Assembly: GCA_964346145.1 (NCBI GenBank)
Contig: CAYFTL010000005.1
Coordinates: forward strand, 16,999 to 80,998
Direction: 5' to 3'
Length of the DNA stretch: 64,000 nt
Source of the DNA: CAYFTL01 sp964346145
GTDB lineage: Bacteria > Bacillota > Clostridia > Christensenellales > Aristaeellaceae
Positions 1-8,906 of this stretch are shown in pieces. The notes under the pieces are model-generated. The model searched no databases and was not told the DNA's origin. It saw only the letters and a program-made list of their open reading frames with translations. Positions within the stretch are counted from its first letter, which is position 1; the number at the start of each line of letters is the position of its first letter. The position numbers and the translations under genes were made by a program.

Positions 1-339
1 ATGGGCGAAGCAGCTGCCAGCGTAGAACATGCGGTTTAAAAGCGAAGTGAGGGCACCCGAAGCCGCTGCATAATACACCGGTGAACCGACCACAAGCCCA
101 TCACATTCTTGCATAAGCGCAAGCCCGTCATTCACTGGGTCGCCGTCAAAAGTGCAACGGTTGAGGTTCTCGTCCATCCTGCATTTTCCGCAGGCAATGC
201 ATCCCCGTATAGGTTTGCGGCCCACTTGTAGCCATTTGACTTGAATGTTGTTCTCGGTCAGTTGCTCTGCAACTTGGCTCAGTGCAGTGTACGTACAACC
301 TTCAGGATTGGGGCTGCCGTTTATCATCAATACCTGCAT
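1..339 (-). CDS. Flavodoxin-family / NADPH-dependent FMN reductase-like protein (C-terminus cut by window edge)
   Basis: The 113 visible codons read as the N-terminal half of a flavodoxin-fold protein of the NADPH-dependent FMN reductase type. They start with a beta strand and an FMN-phosphate loop (residues 1-12, VLMINGSPNPEG). A short cysteine cluster CIACGKC follows at about residues 48-54, then a second FMN-contacting stretch near GSPVYYAAASG (about 91-101). The CxxCxxC cluster next to a flavodoxin domain recalls iron-sulfur flavoproteins, but one such cluster does not prove an Fe-S site. The ATG follows an AGAGGG ribosome site. The gene lies downstream of two cyclophilin genes on the same strand. 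The product probably moves electrons or reduces quinones or flavins; the substrate is unknown. Confidence 0.8.
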   Translation of the reverse strand, partial: MQVLMINGSPNPEGCTYTALSQVAEQLTENNIQVKWLQVGRKPIRGCIACGKCRMDENLNRCTFDGDPVNDGLALMQECDGLVVGSPVYYAAASGALTSLLNRMFYAGSCFAH

Positions 340-366
340 GTTTACACCCTCTTTTAAAATGTTTGT

Positions 367-891
367 CTAATGACCGGCAATGGTTTTGGGTTCAAAATTG
401 GCGCCGAAGGTTTCCACTGTAACCGTTTGGATTTTTTGTTCTTCCACAGGCCGGTCGTTGGCGCCGGTGGGCGTAGAAGCGATCGCATCGACACCCTCCA
501 GTCCTTCAATCACCTTGCCAAACGCCGCGTATTGTCCATCCAAATGGGGTGAATCGGCATGCATGATGAAAAATTGACTGCCTGCCGAATTGGGTGACAT
601 AGATCTGGCCATGGAGAGCACGCCCCGGGTATGTTTCAAATCGTTTTTAAAACCATTCTGGGTGAATTCGCCTTTGATGGAATAGCCGGGACCACCCATT
701 CCGGTGCCGGTGGGATCGCCTCCCTGGATCATAAACCCAGGGATTACCCGGTGAAAAATCAGTCCATCATAAAACCCTTTTTGCACCAGAGAAACAAAGC
801 TCGCCACCGTATTTGGCGCAATCTCGGGGTGAAGCTCGGCCTTGATTACATCGCCATTTTCCATGGTAAAAGTCACGATTGGATTGTTCAT
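367..891 (-). CDS. Cyclophilin-type peptidyl-prolyl cis-trans isomerase (cytosolic)
   Basis: A 174-residue single-domain cyclophilin that catalyses cis-trans isomerisation of Xaa-Pro bonds. It has the catalytic FHR triplet (residues 46-48), the PGFMIQGGDP loop and the GSQFFI strand. There is no signal peptide, so it should be cytosolic. An in-frame ATG lies 15 bases upstream, but the GGAGG at the beginning of that reading is spaced 8 bases before the ATG chosen here, so the shorter form is preferred. It lies directly downstream of a second cyclophilin gene encoding a lipoprotein. The two proteins are clearly related along their whole length, which points to tandem duplication followed by change of location. 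Confidence 0.93.
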   Translation of the reverse strand: MNNPIVTFTMENGDVIKAELHPEIAPNTVASFVSLVQKGFYDGLIFHRVIPGFMIQGGDPTGTGMGGPGYSIKGEFTQNGFKNDLKHTRGVLSMARSMSPNSAGSQFFIMHADSPHLDGQYAAFGKVIEGLEGVDAIASTPTGANDRPVEEQKIQTVTVETFGANFEPKTIAGH

Positions 892-919
892 CTTGTCGTC
901 CTCCATAAAATTATATTTT

Positions 920-1579
920 TCAAGAAAGATTGGGATCCTTTTGGATGCTGTAGCTCTTGTTCTTGGCGTCCAGCGTGTAGACATAGCCCTGGGTATCCAC
1001 GGTGATGGACTTGATCATGTAGTTTAGCAGCGGACGGTCGCTAGAGTCGGTGGCGATGGAAGCGATTTTATCCACCACAGCCATGCTGGAATCGTCGGTA
1101 ACGCGCCCAAATGCGGTGTACAATCCGTCTAAAGACGGGTTGTCCGCTTGCATGATAAAAAACTGGCTGCTGGCCGAGTTGAGATCCTGGCTGCGGGCCA
1201 TAGACAACACGCCGCGCTGGTGGGAAATATCATTCTCAATGCCGTTTTGGCTGAACTCGCCCATAATTTTATGTTCGGAACCGCCTGTTCCAGTATTGGT
1301 GGGATCGCCACCCTGGATCATGAAGCCGGGAATGATGCGGTGGAACATAATCTTGTTGCCGTCATAAAATCCGCTTTGAATCAGCGATACGAAATTGGTT
1401 ACGGCAAGGGGAGCTACATTAGGGTAAAGTTCCAGTGAAATCTTGTTGCCATCCTCCATTTCAATGGTAACGATGGGGCTGGGCAGCTCTTCTGTTGGCT
1501 TTTGATACTCTTTTTTCTGACAGCCGGTAGACAACAACACAAGAGAGATAATAAGGGCAAACAATAGAATTTTTTTCAT
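920..1579 (-). CDS. Cyclophilin-type peptidyl-prolyl isomerase, lipoprotein
   Basis: A 219-residue cyclophilin with a signal peptide ending in a lipobox, LSTGC with the lipidated Cys at position 20. It is therefore expected on the outer face of the cytoplasmic membrane, helping exported proteins fold. The cyclophilin core carries FHRIIPGFMIQGGDP and SSQFFIMQAD, so the proline-isomerase site looks intact. About 25 residues beyond the usual cyclophilin end form a hydrophilic tail. The gene is separated by about 45 bases from hemZ upstream and is followed within 30 bases by the cytosolic paralogue. An AAAGGA site precedes the start. Confidence 0.93.
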   Translation of the reverse strand: MKKILLFALIISLVLLSTGCQKKEYQKPTEELPSPIVTIEMEDGNKISLELYPNVAPLAVTNFVSLIQSGFYDGNKIMFHRIIPGFMIQGGDPTNTGTGGSEHKIMGEFSQNGIENDISHQRGVLSMARSQDLNSASSQFFIMQADNPSLDGLYTAFGRVTDDSSMAVVDKIASIATDSSDRPLLNYMIKSITVDTQGYVYTLDAKNKSYSIQKDPNLS

Positions 1580-1624
1580 AGTACGTAAGTCCTTTCGAAT
1601 TATATTTTAATAACTTATGTTTTA

Positions 1625-3055
1625 TCAAAGAATCAGCTTGCGTTTCCGCTCAACCATTTCATCTATGCGGGCAATGTAGTGCTCTATGTTGCGCACATTG
1701 GCTGCTCTTTCTATACGCTTTTCCCGATCGTACACCCACTTGGTAATCGCATTGGCGCCCACCGCCAAAATGGGCGTAGTTTCTTCCATAATGTCTATGT
1801 TGTAAACGCAAGCACAGTCCGGTTTGGCATAGCCAACGTTTTCCAAATTTCCGGACATGTATTTTTGTCGGTACATATAGTAGGGGGAGTAGCCGGCATA
1901 CGCCAACGTCTCCCGGGCCAACTTAACCATTTTGTCGGCAGCGTCTGTAGTCGATTGCATATAGTTGTCTTCGCGAAGCTTGGAGGCCCGCTTGAGCGCC
2001 AACGTATGCACCGTGATGCTTTCCGGGTTGAGCGCTACGGCTTTGCCTACGCTATCGGTAAAAATATCGATTGTTTCCTCCGGAAGCGCCGCAATCAAAT
2101 CCATATTGATGTGGTCAAAGCCGTTTTCCCGTGCCATTTCAAAAGCTTTTACAGTGTCCAGTGCAGTGTGTTGCCGCCCAATCAGCTGTAATGTTTCGTC
2201 GGAAAAGGTCTGCGGATTGATGCTAATCCGGTCGACGCCGTGGCTTTTAACCACTTGAAGCTTTTGTTTAGTAATTGTGTCCGGCCGCCCTGCCTCCACT
2301 GTCCACTCAATACCTCCGGGAAACTGTGTGCGCGCGCTTTCCAGCACGCGATTCAGTTGCTTTGCGCTCAGCGCGGTAGGGGTGCCGCCACCCATGTAAG
2401 CTGCGCGAAGCTTTAAGCCTTTATCGCGGACAATCTTGGCACATTGACCCATTTCATAAACCAAAGCATCCACATAAGGTTCAACCAACTTGCCGTCGCC
2501 CAGCTCTCCGGAGGAAAAAGAGCAGTATGTGCAGCGCGTAGTACAAAACGGGATGCCGATATACAAATCAAACTCGTCGGCTTCGCGGGTTATATATTTG
2601 CTTTGAAAACAAATAATCTCTAAAAGCAGCTCTGTCTTATCCTCGGCCACATCAAATTCTTTTGCGATTTGCCTTGCCGCATCATTCGGAGCATGGCCTT
2701 GTTCAAGCAGTTCGTACATAAGCCGGGTAGGACGAATGCCCGTGAGGGAGCCCCAGGGCGGATGCACGCCGCAGTATTGGACAAACGCATCATAGCAAGT
2801 GTTTTTTACCAGCCGCTTAAAGTTTCTTTTTTGAATCAATGCGGAAGCCAATTCTGCTGCTGCTTGCCGGCATACTGGCTTATGATCCTGGATGGACACT
2901 TGTTCTATCGAGAGTTGACCTTCCTGCGTGTGCTCATGTTTTACAACTAACGCTCCGGCATCGGGCGCAACCTTTACATCGCCAAGAAAAAGCCGGATGA
3001 TGTCGGCTATATCTGCAAACAATTCCGGCGTATCGGTCAACAGTTGTACGCTCAT
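1625..3055 (-). CDS. hemZ: HemZ-type radical SAM protein (coproporphyrinogen III oxidase-like)
   Basis: A 476-residue radical SAM protein of the HemZ/HemN group. The Fe-S cluster motif CTTRCTYC is at residues 171-178, and the SAM-binding MGGGTPTALS is at 221-230. The roughly 165-residue N-terminal extension, with GSLTGIRPTRL near residues 102-112, is typical of HemZ and absent from HemN and HemW. The family is linked to oxygen-independent coproporphyrinogen decarboxylation, though activity of HemZ proteins has been harder to show than for HemN. The start codon overlaps the stop of the MBL gene by four bases (ATGA), so translation is probably coupled. In many Clostridia this gene is followed by hisS and aspS; here those are 38 kb away and cyclophilins follow instead. 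Confidence 0.9.
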   Translation of the reverse strand: MSVQLLTDTPELFADIADIIRLFLGDVKVAPDAGALVVKHEHTQEGQLSIEQVSIQDHKPVCRQAAAELASALIQKRNFKRLVKNTCYDAFVQYCGVHPPWGSLTGIRPTRLMYELLEQGHAPNDAARQIAKEFDVAEDKTELLLEIICFQSKYITREADEFDLYIGIPFCTTRCTYCSFSSGELGDGKLVEPYVDALVYEMGQCAKIVRDKGLKLRAAYMGGGTPTALSAKQLNRVLESARTQFPGGIEWTVEAGRPDTITKQKLQVVKSHGVDRISINPQTFSDETLQLIGRQHTALDTVKAFEMARENGFDHINMDLIAALPEETIDIFTDSVGKAVALNPESITVHTLALKRASKLREDNYMQSTTDAADKMVKLARETLAYAGYSPYYMYRQKYMSGNLENVGYAKPDCACVYNIDIMEETTPILAVGANAITKWVYDREKRIERAANVRNIEHYIARIDEMVERKRKLIL

Positions 3056-3681
3056 CGAAACGCCTCCATGGCCTCAAACATAGTTGCACCGGAACCATGG
3101 CCCGGATATACGTAGGTTTCTCCGGGCAACTTGAACAGCTTGCTTAAGGAATCACTCAGCTGCTTCATACTGCCGCCCGGCAAGTCGGTCCGTCCATAAC
3201 CGCCTACAAACAAGGTGTCCCCGCTAAAAAGCAGCTGCTTATCAGGCATATAAAAACATGTACTCCCCGGAGTATGGCCGGGCGTGTGAATAATCTTAAA
3301 AATATCACCATAAATATTGAGTTCGGATACATCATGGGCTTCAAATGTAAAATCCGGGGATAGCGGAATGTATTCACCCACGCACATTTGGGGTGAAGCT
3401 AAGTTTAATGTCAACTCCGAAAGATATGGCGCATCTTCGGGATAAATGTAAATAGCGCATTCGGTTTTTTCCTTTAGCTGCGCAGCGCAAAGCGTATGGT
3501 CAAAATGGCCATGGGTTAACAAAATATAGCCCAGCTTAATTTGGTTTTCATCAATATAGGTTGACAGCTGTTCGTAGCCGTCGCCCGGATCAATGAGAAT
3601 CGCGCGTTTATCAGGCCATTCCAACAAATATGCGTTGGCTTGCAAAAGCCCAACTGGAAAAGTATGAATGGTAAAAGGCAT
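3052..3681 (-). CDS. MBL-fold metallohydrolase, glyoxalase II-like (YqgX type)
   Basis: A 209-residue metallo-beta-lactamase-fold hydrolase. Metal ligands are visible in THGHFDH (residues 56-62), HTPGHTPGS (132-140, His136), SGDTLF (Asp155) and a C-terminal YPGHG. The length and the simple domain match the bacterial glyoxalase II-like group that lacks the long C-terminal glutathione-binding domain. The substrate is probably a thioester, but glutathione use cannot be inferred. The AAAGGAG site sits 11 bases before the ATG. It lies between dtd and hemZ in a tight minus-strand run, a common clostridial order. Confidence 0.88.
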   Translation of the reverse strand: MPFTIHTFPVGLLQANAYLLEWPDKRAILIDPGDGYEQLSTYIDENQIKLGYILLTHGHFDHTLCAAQLKEKTECAIYIYPEDAPYLSELTLNLASPQMCVGEYIPLSPDFTFEAHDVSELNIYGDIFKIIHTPGHTPGSTCFYMPDKQLLFSGDTLFVGGYGRTDLPGGSMKQLSDSLSKLFKLPGETYVYPGHGSGATMFEAMEAFR

Positions 3682-3685
3682 ATTG

Positions 3686-4135
3686 CTAAAAACTCCTTTT
3701 GCTGTCCAGCAGCAATGTTACTGGCCCATCGTTTACAAGCTCCACCTGCATATGGGCACGAAAGCGACCGGTTTCTACTACAATGCCCTTATGCTTCAGT
3801 CCCTGCACCAGCGCTTCAAACAAGGGCTCAGCGTGTTCGGGGCGAGCTGCATTGGTAAAGCTGGGACGCCTGCCGTGGCGCATATCGCCCTGTAAGGTAA
3901 ACTGGGAGACTAACAACATGCTGCCGCCCACATCGCCGATGGATAGGTTCATCTTTTCCTGATCGTCTTCAAAAATTCGCATTCCGTGGAGTTTTTTTAC
4001 CGCGTACTCCACATCCGAATCGGTGTCGTCGTTTTCAACGCCAACCAAAACCATAACCCCTTTTTCTATCTTACCGACGATCTGACCTTCAACCGTTACT
4101 TGAGCGCGCGAAACGCGCTGAACAACACACCGCAT
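3686..4135 (-). CDS. dtd: D-aminoacyl-tRNA deacylase
   Basis: A 149-residue protein with both signature motifs of the DTD family: SQFTLQGD, containing the substrate-contacting SQFTL, and the C-terminal NDGPVT that carries the Gly-cisPro-type chirality proofreading element. It hydrolyses D-amino acids (and glycine) wrongly attached to tRNA. The length matches the family and the start has an AAAGGAG site. It sits just downstream of relA and four bases upstream of the MBL gene, an arrangement common in Firmicutes. Confidence 0.96.
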   Translation of the reverse strand: MRCVVQRVSRAQVTVEGQIVGKIEKGVMVLVGVENDDTDSDVEYAVKKLHGMRIFEDDQEKMNLSIGDVGGSMLLVSQFTLQGDMRHGRRPSFTNAARPEHAEPLFEALVQGLKHKGIVVETGRFRAHMQVELVNDGPVTLLLDSKRSF

Positions 4136-4147
4136 ATGAACTCCTTT

Positions 4148-6406
4148 TTAAGACGAAACACGGAACACTTCTATAATATCGCTGCGTTTTTGCAGCTGAG
4201 CAATGATCTTATCCAACTGGTTAGTGTTTTTGGTTTGAATAACCATGTTGATGGTGGTGGTTCCTTTTTTGTGGGTTCTTGCCGACAGCGCAACGATAGG
4301 CACATTGTTTTGCGCCAGCATTACCGACAAATCACCCAGCAGTTGAACCCGGTCGTAGGCCATGATTTGAATTTCTGCATGGTAAGCAGTGCTGGTTTCG
4401 TGCTCCCAATGCACCTCGACCATGCGCTCGCTCTCTACGTTTTGCTCGCTCATGTTTGTGCAATCGCTGCGGTGTACAGATACACCGCGCCCACGGGTGA
4501 TATAACCTACGATATCATCACCGGGCAGGGGATTGCAGCATTTGGCAAACCGAACCACCATTCCGGGTTCGCCCGCAACGATGATTCCATTGGAAGAAGA
4601 GCGACTGGATTTTTTTTGGCTACTGACCTCTTTGGCCTGTTGCAGCTGCGCAGCATCCACCACTTGGGGAATTGGAACAGACTCGGGTTTGTTATGCTTT
4701 TCGTATTCTTCCACAAGCCTATGTACAACTTGGGCGGCGCTCAATCCGCCAAAACCGACCGTAACATACAAATCTTCCAAAGAGTTTATGCTGTGGCGTC
4801 GGTACAACGGTTCCATATATTCGGATTTGGTCAGCTGAGAAAGCCCGAAATTAAAGCGTTTCGCTTCTTTTTCCAGCATTTCCTTACCTTTTTGCATGTT
4901 TTCTTCTTTGAATTCGTGCTTGAACCAGGCTCGAATTTTGCTCTTGGCGCCCGAGGTTTGGACGATTTTTAACCAATCTCTGGAAGGGCCGTTAGAAGAG
5001 GATGAGGTCAAAACTTCAATAAAGTCCCCGGTTTTTAAAGGGGTTTCCAAGGGGACGATCCGTCCATTGATCTTGGCGCCTACGCATTTGTTGCCAATTT
5101 CAGTGTGAATCCGGTAGGCGAAATCCAACGGGGTCGCACCGGTAGGCAGGGTAATGACATCGCCTTTGGGTGTAAATACAAACACTTCGTCGCTAAACAA
5201 ATCGACCTTAAGTGCATCCATGAATTCGTGGGGATCTCTGGTTTCGCCTTGCCAATCCAATATCTGTCTAAGCCAGAACAATTTGTGATCCAGCTCGTCT
5301 TCCTGTCTTCCTTCTTTGTAACGCCAGTGAGCTGCAATGCCGTATTCGGCGGTGCGATGCATTTCGTGCGTGCGTATTTGTACCTCGAAGGTCATTCCGC
5401 CGCTACCTACAACGGTTGTGTGCAGCGATTGGTACATATTGGCTTTGGGCATAGAGATATAATCTTTAAAGCGATTGGGCAATTGACGCCAAAGGGTGTG
5501 CACGATGCCCAGCACCGCGTAGCACTCCGGCACGGTTTCTACCAGTACGCGAATAGCAATCAGGTCGTGAATTTGCTCGAAGCTCTTGTTTTGTAGCACC
5601 ATTTTACGATATATGCTATAAAAATGCTTGGGCCGGCCTTCGATATCGCAGTTGATATTGGCTTCATCCAGCTTTTTTTTCAGCGTATCAATTACATCCT
5701 GAATGGACTTTTCGCGTTCCTGACGCTTCATACCGACCTTTTCAACCAGATCGTAATAGCCTGCAGCGTCGATGTAGCGCAGGGACAAATCTTCCATTTC
5801 CCATTTCAGCGAATACATACCCAGGCGGTGCGCCAACGGTGCGTACACATCTAAAGTTTCCCGGGCGATTGCAGCTTGACGCGTCGGATCCTGAAACTTC
5901 AGGGTTCTCATGTTGTGCAGACGGTCGGCCAGCTTAATGAGCACCACGCGAATGTCCTTGGCCATCGAAAGAAACATTTTCCGCAAGCTTTCGGCCTGCT
6001 GCTCTTCCTTGGATGTAAAATCCAAACGGCTTAGCTTGGTTACACCGTCTACCAGCAAGGCTACATCTTGACCAAAGTGCTCTTCGATGACCTCAACGGT
6101 TATCTCTTCAATGTCTTCCACGCAATCGTGCAGCAAACCGGCCGCAATCGTGGTGGCATCCAGCATTAGATCGGCCAGTATTTCGGCAACCCTAAACGGA
6201 TGGGTAAAGTATGGTTTGCCCGATTTGCGCATTTGTCCGGCGTGTGCAGCGCACGCGAAATTATATGCACGTTCAACCAACTGCATATCGTCATTCGGAT
6301 GATAATTCTCAATTTTATCCAGCAATTCCTGCAATTGCGGATCGCGCTCTTCCTGCTGGGCATCATCATCAGCAGGCAAGGCGTTATTTTTTTTCACATC
6401 ATCCAT
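4148..6406 (-). CDS. relA: Bifunctional (p)ppGpp synthetase/hydrolase
   Basis: A 752-residue long RSH enzyme. In order it has an HD hydrolase domain (HxxR-type His69, His93-Asp94 in LLHDCVED), a synthetase domain with the RFKD motif at 312-315, a TGS domain (about 400-460, starting VFVFTPKGD) and a C-terminal ACT domain (about 675-752). The intact HD pair and the RxKD form of the synthetase loop mark it as able both to make and to destroy (p)ppGpp, as Firmicute Rel does. The start follows AAAGGAG with 10-base spacing. It lies between recJ and dtd; the apt gene often found between recJ and relA is absent. Confidence 0.97.
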   Translation of the reverse strand: MDDVKKNNALPADDDAQQEERDPQLQELLDKIENYHPNDDMQLVERAYNFACAAHAGQMRKSGKPYFTHPFRVAEILADLMLDATTIAAGLLHDCVEDIEEITVEVIEEHFGQDVALLVDGVTKLSRLDFTSKEEQQAESLRKMFLSMAKDIRVVLIKLADRLHNMRTLKFQDPTRQAAIARETLDVYAPLAHRLGMYSLKWEMEDLSLRYIDAAGYYDLVEKVGMKRQEREKSIQDVIDTLKKKLDEANINCDIEGRPKHFYSIYRKMVLQNKSFEQIHDLIAIRVLVETVPECYAVLGIVHTLWRQLPNRFKDYISMPKANMYQSLHTTVVGSGGMTFEVQIRTHEMHRTAEYGIAAHWRYKEGRQEDELDHKLFWLRQILDWQGETRDPHEFMDALKVDLFSDEVFVFTPKGDVITLPTGATPLDFAYRIHTEIGNKCVGAKINGRIVPLETPLKTGDFIEVLTSSSSNGPSRDWLKIVQTSGAKSKIRAWFKHEFKEENMQKGKEMLEKEAKRFNFGLSQLTKSEYMEPLYRRHSINSLEDLYVTVGFGGLSAAQVVHRLVEEYEKHNKPESVPIPQVVDAAQLQQAKEVSSQKKSSRSSSNGIIVAGEPGMVVRFAKCCNPLPGDDIVGYITRGRGVSVHRSDCTNMSEQNVESERMVEVHWEHETSTAYHAEIQIMAYDRVQLLGDLSVMLAQNNVPIVALSARTHKKGTTTINMVIQTKNTNQLDKIIAQLQKRSDIIEVFRVSS

Positions 6407-6428
6407 GAAAGCTCTTCTCCTTTGTGTT

Positions 6429-8819
6429 TTAAAGCAAATGGATATCGTTCACACAGGAGCGCAAACGGTTAAACAAAGGGTTTTGTTCGGGGTCGTTTTT
6501 GTGCACCGGCAAAGGGCGTATTCTATGCGTTGCCTTGTCGTACTCGATAAGATTCATGTCGTGCAAAACCAACAACCCGCACAACCAATTGGTTTCTGAA
6601 AGGGCACTTTCTGCAGCGCATTGCTTCAGCAAATCTTGCAACTGACTGTATCTCGAAAGTGCTGAGGCGTTTTTCACAAAATATTTATACTGTTCGCGCA
6701 GCTGATCCACGTTCGGAATGTCTGCCTGCGTCATCCAAGCGTCGGAACCGCCGGTATAGAGAAGCTGCACGGGATTGTCACAACCGAAGTCCACGGTGAA
6801 CTTATCCGGAGGATCGATAAGCACGATGTTTTTGTAGCTTGCCTCCATTTTACCACACGGGCAAACACATAGCGCATTAAAGGCTCTGGGATCCTTTGGA
6901 AACTCGTTGACGAAAACGTCCAAATCTTGTTTTCCTTCATTCTTTAGCTGCTCTAGCAAAAAGTTTATTCCCTGGACGGAGTAGATTATTATAAGGTTGC
7001 CTTGAGGACCTATGGACAATCTTTCCAGGAGGGAGGAAAAATTAATTATATCATAGTTTTTCAATTCTTTACATCTATAATTATTATAAAACAGTTCTGT
7101 TAAATATATATGCTTTATGTTAGGAAAACGCTCACAGATGGCCTCTGCTTGTTCCGGCAACCCAGGTGGAACAAGTACCTTGATTTCGCATTCGGCGTTG
7201 GAGTGGTTTTGCCAAGTGTTAATCTTTGCGCTGTATAAAATTTGCGAGCTCGTCCCTTTAACCTGCAAAGCAAGCTTGCCACCGCCAAACATGACGCCCG
7301 AACAGTAATGCTCGCCTTGTTCCAGCGTCATCCTCAGATGGTCACCATTTTTTCCCACTGCCGCTGCAGCCGTAATTTTGGCCATAGTTGCAAAAAGCGG
7401 GGAAGGGTTTCCAAAGCCGGTGGGTTGCAATTGATTGAGCTTGTGTACAAACTCCTGGGTAACCTGTTCTAGAGAAAGGACCACATCGTATTCATCGGTC
7501 GGAATATAAAGATTTGGCGCGGCATGTTGGCGCAAATATAGGTTCATTCGCTTAATAAACTCATTAAGATGCTGGCAGGGTATGGTTAGTCCGGCGGCTT
7601 GTTTGTGGCCCCCAAAGCGCAAAAATAAATCAGAACAGCTGCTGAGGGCCCGATGGATATCGATTCCCGGAATGCTTCTGCAAGAGCCCACATAGGTGTC
7701 GTTTTGTCGGCTAAAAATAACGGTAGGAAAATGGTATCGCTCCACCAGTTTGGAAGCCGCCAAGCCGATTATGCCTGGATTCCAATTCTCTCCCCACAAA
7801 ATTATGATTCTGCTTTCGATAAAATCAAAATCGTCCAGCTGTTTGTGCGCTTCCGCAATGATCTGCTCTTCTTCCTGTTTTCGAAGTGTATTTTCGCCGT
7901 CCAACTCTTGGGCCAAACTGCCGGCAATGGCGGCATTATCGGTAACCAACATTTCCAGGCCTCGGGCAGCATCGCCTAAGCGTCCGGCGGCGTTCAATCT
8001 GGGTGCCAATTGAAACGCAATGTTGCCTGCGCTGATCGCCCGTCCGGCAAGGTTGCTGGCCTGTATCAAGGCGGCAACACCAACTCTGGGCACCGTATTT
8101 ATTTGCTCAAGGCCCAAACGCACGATTACGCGGTTTTCACCGGTCAACGGTACCAAATCGGCTACGGTAGCCAGCGCTGCTAAATCCAAATATCGGCTGG
8201 CCGATTCGATTCCGCTCAAAGCACATACCAATTTAAATGCGGTACCCGCTCCGCAAAGGGTAGGGAAAGGATAATTGTTAAGCAGAGGATTGACTACCGG
8301 ACAATCGGGCAACTCATCAGGCGGCTGATGATGATCAGTTACGATCACACTCATTCCCAGCGCCTTTGCAAGGCGCACTTCTTCCAAAGATGTAATGCCG
8401 CAATCTACCGTAATCAGCAACTCGGAGCGCTCTGCGATGGCTTGAACAGCCTCTCGGTTTAAGCCATAGCCCTCGTTGTGGCGAGAGGGAATGTAATGCT
8501 GGGCCTGAACACCCATGCTCTGCAAATGCATAACCAACAAGGCGGATGCGCAAACCCCGTCCACATCGTAATCACCGTATACCGTCACCCGCCAACCCTG
8601 TTTGCGTGCAGCTTCGATTGTTTCGACAGCAGAGTGCATATCGCTGAGCAAAAATGGATCGTGCAAATGTTCGAGGGCGGGGTTTAAAAAATCCTGTGCA
8701 CTTTTTAAGGTGTTGATTCCTCTTAACACGAGCAACTCGCACAGCTTTTTGGGATATGCGCGCAGCATATCATGTGGTATATTCACTTTGTCTGGGTTGC
8801 GCTGTTTAATTTGGTGCAC
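6429..8819 (-). CDS. recJ: Single-stranded-DNA-specific exonuclease RecJ
   Basis: A 796-residue RecJ, a 5'-to-3' ssDNA exonuclease of recombination and mismatch repair. DHH-phosphoesterase motifs are seen in YGDYDVDGVCA, VDCGI and VTDHHQPP near the N-terminus, and the DHHA1 motif in FGGHKQAAG further on. The chosen start is GTG with a GGAGG seven bases upstream. A longer in-frame reading from an ATG at 8879 is unlikely, since it would begin inside the terminator hairpin that ends secF. The protein is longer than E. coli RecJ and keeps the extra C-terminal region common in Firmicutes. relA follows 22 bases downstream. Confidence 0.95.
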   Translation of the reverse strand: MHQIKQRNPDKVNIPHDMLRAYPKKLCELLVLRGINTLKSAQDFLNPALEHLHDPFLLSDMHSAVETIEAARKQGWRVTVYGDYDVDGVCASALLVMHLQSMGVQAQHYIPSRHNEGYGLNREAVQAIAERSELLITVDCGITSLEEVRLAKALGMSVIVTDHHQPPDELPDCPVVNPLLNNYPFPTLCGAGTAFKLVCALSGIESASRYLDLAALATVADLVPLTGENRVIVRLGLEQINTVPRVGVAALIQASNLAGRAISAGNIAFQLAPRLNAAGRLGDAARGLEMLVTDNAAIAGSLAQELDGENTLRKQEEEQIIAEAHKQLDDFDFIESRIIILWGENWNPGIIGLAASKLVERYHFPTVIFSRQNDTYVGSCRSIPGIDIHRALSSCSDLFLRFGGHKQAAGLTIPCQHLNEFIKRMNLYLRQHAAPNLYIPTDEYDVVLSLEQVTQEFVHKLNQLQPTGFGNPSPLFATMAKITAAAAVGKNGDHLRMTLEQGEHYCSGVMFGGGKLALQVKGTSSQILYSAKINTWQNHSNAECEIKVLVPPGLPEQAEAICERFPNIKHIYLTELFYNNYRCKELKNYDIINFSSLLERLSIGPQGNLIIIYSVQGINFLLEQLKNEGKQDLDVFVNEFPKDPRAFNALCVCPCGKMEASYKNIVLIDPPDKFTVDFGCDNPVQLLYTGGSDAWMTQADIPNVDQLREQYKYFVKNASALSRYSQLQDLLKQCAAESALSETNWLCGLLVLHDMNLIEYDKATHRIRPLPVHKNDPEQNPLFNRLRSCVNDIHLL

Positions 8820-8863
8820 AGACAAACCTCCGTATAAAAATCTATTGTTAATGATATGGAAAA

Positions 8864-8892
8864 AGAGCCTTGCCGCCAAAGGCCAAGGCTCT
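8864..8892 (-). terminator. Intrinsic terminator after secF
   Basis: Read on the minus strand, AGAGCCTTG pairs with CAAGGCTCT around a short GC-containing loop and runs straight into TTTTT. It lies 15 bases beyond the secF stop codon and upstream of recJ, so recJ may need its own promoter or rely on read-through. Confidence 0.8.
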
Positions 8893-8906
8893 TGATACAG
8901 GCCGCG

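Noticed and set aside
3986..4972. A 328-codon open frame on the plus strand opposite relA
   Set aside because: It lies entirely antisense to a well-supported relA, has no ribosome site and reads like a shadow sequence rich in His, Phe and Asn.
8820..8879. Longer recJ starting at ATG 8879
   Set aside because: That start falls inside the secF terminator hairpin, while a GTG with a well-spaced GGAGG lies downstream.
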